The notes under the pieces: model-generated
Databases searched by the model: none
Told to the model about the DNA's origin: nothing
Seen by the model: only the letters and a program-made list of their open reading frames with translations
In this document: positions 4,883-6,969 of the stretch, piece after piece
Numbering within the stretch: position 1 is the first letter of the stretch
How the letters are laid out: every line of letters begins with the position of its first letter
Program-made: the position numbers and the translations under genes
Source of the DNA: Modestobacter sp.
GTDB lineage: Bacteria > Actinomycetota > Actinomycetes > Mycobacteriales > Geodermatophilaceae
DNA length: 6,969 nucleotides
Reading direction: 5' to 3'
Assembly (NCBI GenBank): GCA_025963425.1
Contig: JAOPUQ010000140.1
Coordinates: forward strand, 1-6,969

Positions 4883-6049
4883 GTGACCGCCGTCAGCAGC
4901 CCGCCCGCGCCCGACCAGCCCACCCCGCCGTCGGTGGACGCCGCCCGGCTGGAACGGGCGCTGTTCGAGATCAAGCGGGTCATCGTCGGCCAGGACCGGC
5001 TGATCGAGCGCATGCTGGTCGGCCTGCTCGCCCGCGGGCACGTCCTCCTCGAGGGCGTGCCCGGCGTGGCCAAGACCCTGGCGGTCGAAACGCTGGCCAC
5101 CGTCGTCGGCGGCAGCTTCGCCCGCCTGCAGTTCACTCCCGACCTGGTGCCGGCGGACATCATCGGCACCCGCATCTACAAGTCCGGGCAGGACGCCTTC
5201 GACACCGAGCTCGGCCCGGTGTTCGCCAACTTCGTGCTGACCGACGAGATCAACCGCGCCCCGGCCAAGGTGCAGACCGCGTTGCTGGAGGTCATGGCCG
5301 AGCGGCAGGTCTCCATCGGCGGGGTGACCCACCCGCTGCCCGACCCCTTCCTCGTGCTGGCCACCCAGAACCCGATCGAGTCCGAGGGCGTGTACGCCCT
5401 GCCCGAGGCCCAGCGCGACCGCTTCCTGCTCAAGGTCCTCGTGGACTACCCGAGCCCGGAGGAGGAGCGCGAGATCATCTACCGGATGGGCGGCACCCCT
5501 CCGCAGGCGCAGACCGTGCTCGGCCCCGACGACGTCCGCCGGCTCCAGCGCACCGCGCAGGAGGTGTTCGTCCACCACGCGCTGGTCGACTACGTCGTCC
5601 GGCTCGTGGTGGCCACCCGCGCCCCGCGGGAACACGGCATCGACGACGTGGCCGGCTGGGTGACCTACGGCGCCAGCCCGCGCGCGTCGCTGGGCCTGAT
5701 CGCCGCCAGCCGGGCGCTCGCGCTGATCCGCGGCCGTGACTACGTGCTGCCCCAGGACGTCCTCGACGTCACCGTCGATGTGCTGCGGCACCGGCTGGTG
5801 CTCTCCTACGACGCGCTGGCCGACGGGGTGCCGGCCGACCACGTGGTCAAGCGGATCGTGCAGAGCGTGCCGTTGCCCCAGGTGACCCCCCGCCAGCGGG
5901 CCGGCGGCTACGGGCCGGGCAGCCCGGGTGGCCCGGTCGTGCCCGGCTTCGGCGGTCCCGGCGCACCCGGGCAGCCGGCCTTCGGCCCGCCCCCCGGTGG
6001 GCCGCAGGGCGCTCCGCAGGGCGGATACCCCGGGCCGCAGTCGGTGTGA
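4883..6049 (+). CDS. moxR: MoxR-family AAA+ ATPase
   Basis: A 388-residue cytoplasmic ATPase of the MoxR branch, chaperone-like proteins that help mature or assemble partners, often with DUF58 and VWA proteins encoded beside them. Motifs: Walker A GVPGVAKT (58-65); LQFTPDLVPADIIG (82-95), characteristic of MoxR; Walker B with DE (121-122) in FVLTDEINRAP; sensor 1 ATQNP (160-164); arginine-finger region EAQRDRF (175-181); and sensor 2 in GASPRAS (Arg267). After residue 338 comes a Gly/Pro-rich low-complexity tail of about 50 residues that core MoxR proteins lack. The GTG at 4883 is preferred over the in-frame GTG at 4847 because the latter lies inside the palindrome and upstream of the -10 box, and its extra residues look non-coding. 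A DUF58 gene follows after 73 bases, probably in the same operon. In M. tuberculosis MoxR1 is reported to assist RipA, whose relative lies just upstream here. Confidence 0.93.
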   Translation: MTAVSSPPAPDQPTPPSVDAARLERALFEIKRVIVGQDRLIERMLVGLLARGHVLLEGVPGVAKTLAVETLATVVGGSFARLQFTPDLVPADIIGTRIYKSGQDAFDTELGPVFANFVLTDEINRAPAKVQTALLEVMAERQVSIGGVTHPLPDPFLVLATQNPIESEGVYALPEAQRDRFLLKVLVDYPSPEEEREIIYRMGGTPPQAQTVLGPDDVRRLQRTAQEVFVHHALVDYVVRLVVATRAPREHGIDDVAGWVTYGASPRASLGLIAASRALALIRGRDYVLPQDVLDVTVDVLRHRLVLSYDALADGVPADHVVKRIVQSVPLPQVTPRQRAGGYGPGSPGGPVVPGFGGPGAPGQPAFGPPPGGPQGAPQGGYPGPQSV

Positions 6050-6122
6050 CCGAGCCGGCGAGGTCACCGGAGGGCACAGCACCGTCGGGCACGGTTCCGA
6101 CGAGCGCCCGCGAGGAGGTGTC

Positions 6123-6969
6123 GTGACCGAGCTGCCTGCTCCGCGGGCGGGCGCGGCGCCGCCCCGCTTCGGCGGCGCGCCCGACGCCGCCTCCGCCGCC
6201 GTCATGCTGCGCCGGCTGGAGCTGACCGTGCGCCGCCGGCTGGACGGGCTGCTGCAGGGCGACCACCTCGGGCTGGTCCCCGGGTCGGGCAGCGAGGCCG
6301 GTGACGCGCGCACGTACCACCCCGGAGACGACGTCCGGCGGATGGACTGGCCGGTCACCGCCCGCACCCAGGTCCCGCACGTACGGGAGACGATCGCCGA
6401 CCGCGAGCTGGAGACCTGGGTGGTGCTGGACCTGTCGGCCAGCCTGGACTTCGGCACCGCCTACTGCGAGAAGCGCGACCTGGCGATCGCCGGGCTGGCC
6501 GCGGTCAGCCACCTCACCGTGCGCGGCGGCAACCGGCTGGGCGCCGTGGTCACCACGGGAGAGCGGGTCGACCGGTACCCCGCCCTCTCCGGCCGGCTGC
6601 CCGCCGACCGGCTGCTGAGGTCCGTCGTCGCGACGCCGCGGGCCGGTGGTGGGCGGCGGGGCGACCTGGCGGCCGCTCTGGAGTCGCTGCGCCGGCCGCC
6701 CCGGCGGCGCGGGCTCGTCGCGGTGATCTCGGACTTCCTCGGTTCTGACGCCCGGGGCCCGGCCGACTGGGAACGCCCGCTGCGCGGTCTGTCGGCCCGG
6801 CACGAGCTGCTGGCGATCGAGGTGGTCGACCCGCGCGAGCTGGAGTTGGCCGACGTCGGGCTGCTCACCGTGGTGGACCCGGAGACCGGTCGGACCCTCG
6901 AGGTGCCGACCGGCAACGCGGAGGTCCGCCGCCGTTTCGCCGAGGGTGCGGCCGCGCAGCGGCGGGAGA
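6123..6969 (+). CDS. DUF58 domain protein (runs off the window end)
   Basis: The first 282 codons of a DUF58 protein, the usual genetic partner of MoxR ATPases; its biochemical role is not settled. The family signature GSGSEAGDARTYHPGDDVRRMDW followed by TART lies at residues 54-82, interrupted only by family-typical spacing. A VWA-like fold follows with DLSAS (103-107), matching the DxSxS metal-site motif, and VISDF (201-205) further on. No signal peptide or membrane segment is seen in the part present; some family members have N-terminal membrane helices, and this one instead starts with an Ala/Pro-rich segment. The GTG start has AGGAGG (6113-6118) four bases upstream, a somewhat short spacing. 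No stop codon occurs before base 6969. In M. tuberculosis the equivalent position after moxR1 is Rv1480, followed by a VWA protein gene that would be expected just beyond this window. Confidence 0.9.
   Translation, partial: MTELPAPRAGAAPPRFGGAPDAASAAVMLRRLELTVRRRLDGLLQGDHLGLVPGSGSEAGDARTYHPGDDVRRMDWPVTARTQVPHVRETIADRELETWVVLDLSASLDFGTAYCEKRDLAIAGLAAVSHLTVRGGNRLGAVVTTGERVDRYPALSGRLPADRLLRSVVATPRAGGGRRGDLAAALESLRRPPRRRGLVAVISDFLGSDARGPADWERPLRGLSARHELLAIEVVDPRELELADVGLLTVVDPETGRTLEVPTGNAEVRRRFAEGAAAQRRE

Noticed and set aside
4160..6457. A 765-codon open frame on the minus strand across the NlpC/P60, moxR and DUF58 genes.
   Set aside because: Its frame opposes three well-supported genes, its product is low-complexity Arg/Gly/Asp-rich without a recognisable domain, and long antisense frames are normal in GC-rich DNA because stop codons are rare.
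4883..6969. A MoxR-based defence or ternary stress system.
   Set aside because: The neighbours (NlpC/P60 endopeptidase, divergent aconitase) match the conserved ripA-moxR1 locus of mycobacteria, and no nuclease, toxin or other effector gene is present in the window.

Overview
The window is uniformly GC-rich DNA with a strong G/C preference at third codon positions, GTG starts on most genes, TANNNT-type -10 boxes and terminator stems without U tracts. This points to a high-GC actinobacterium. The family (for example Geodermatophilaceae or a relative) is only a guess. Six protein genes fill almost all of it: four complete, and one running off each end. No gene-free stretch exceeds about 205 bases. 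No RNA gene, insertion sequence, integrase, CRISPR array or phage gene is visible.

Left part: the 5' end of aconitase (acnA) lies on the minus strand, starting at 484 and leaving the window at base 1. Divergent from it on the plus strand are a Sir2-family NAD-dependent protein deacylase (600-1376) and, 124 bases on, an AMP-forming acyl-CoA ligase (1501-3039). The acnA/sir2 gap carries a near-perfect 21-base inverted repeat beside a TAGGAC box facing acnA, and a probable leaderless start for sir2. The ligase ends in a strong stem-loop terminator.

Right part: a secreted NlpC/P60 peptidoglycan endopeptidase of RipA type (3245-4693), with signal peptide, alpha-helical domain, Ser/Gly repeat linker and catalytic domain, is followed by a terminator and a hairpin-rich gap. 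Next come a MoxR-family AAA+ ATPase (4883-6049) and a DUF58 protein (6123 to the end). The order acn (divergent), NlpC/P60, moxR, DUF58 matches the Mycobacterium tuberculosis locus acn / ripA-ripB / moxR1 / Rv1480. The sir2 and ligase genes sit at the acn-ripA junction of that block.

How they may work together: the right half looks like a conserved cell-envelope module, with a wall-cleaving endopeptidase beside a MoxR/DUF58 chaperone-like pair. The left half is central and acyl-CoA metabolism (aconitase, acyl-CoA ligase) with a sirtuin that could control lysine acylation of the ligase. I see no clear undescribed defence or mobile system. The most interesting unexplained signals are non-coding: a 20-base perfect palindrome just upstream of the moxR start, a 21-base inverted repeat at the acnA start, each next to the same TAGGAC hexamer, and a structured leader before the endopeptidase gene.
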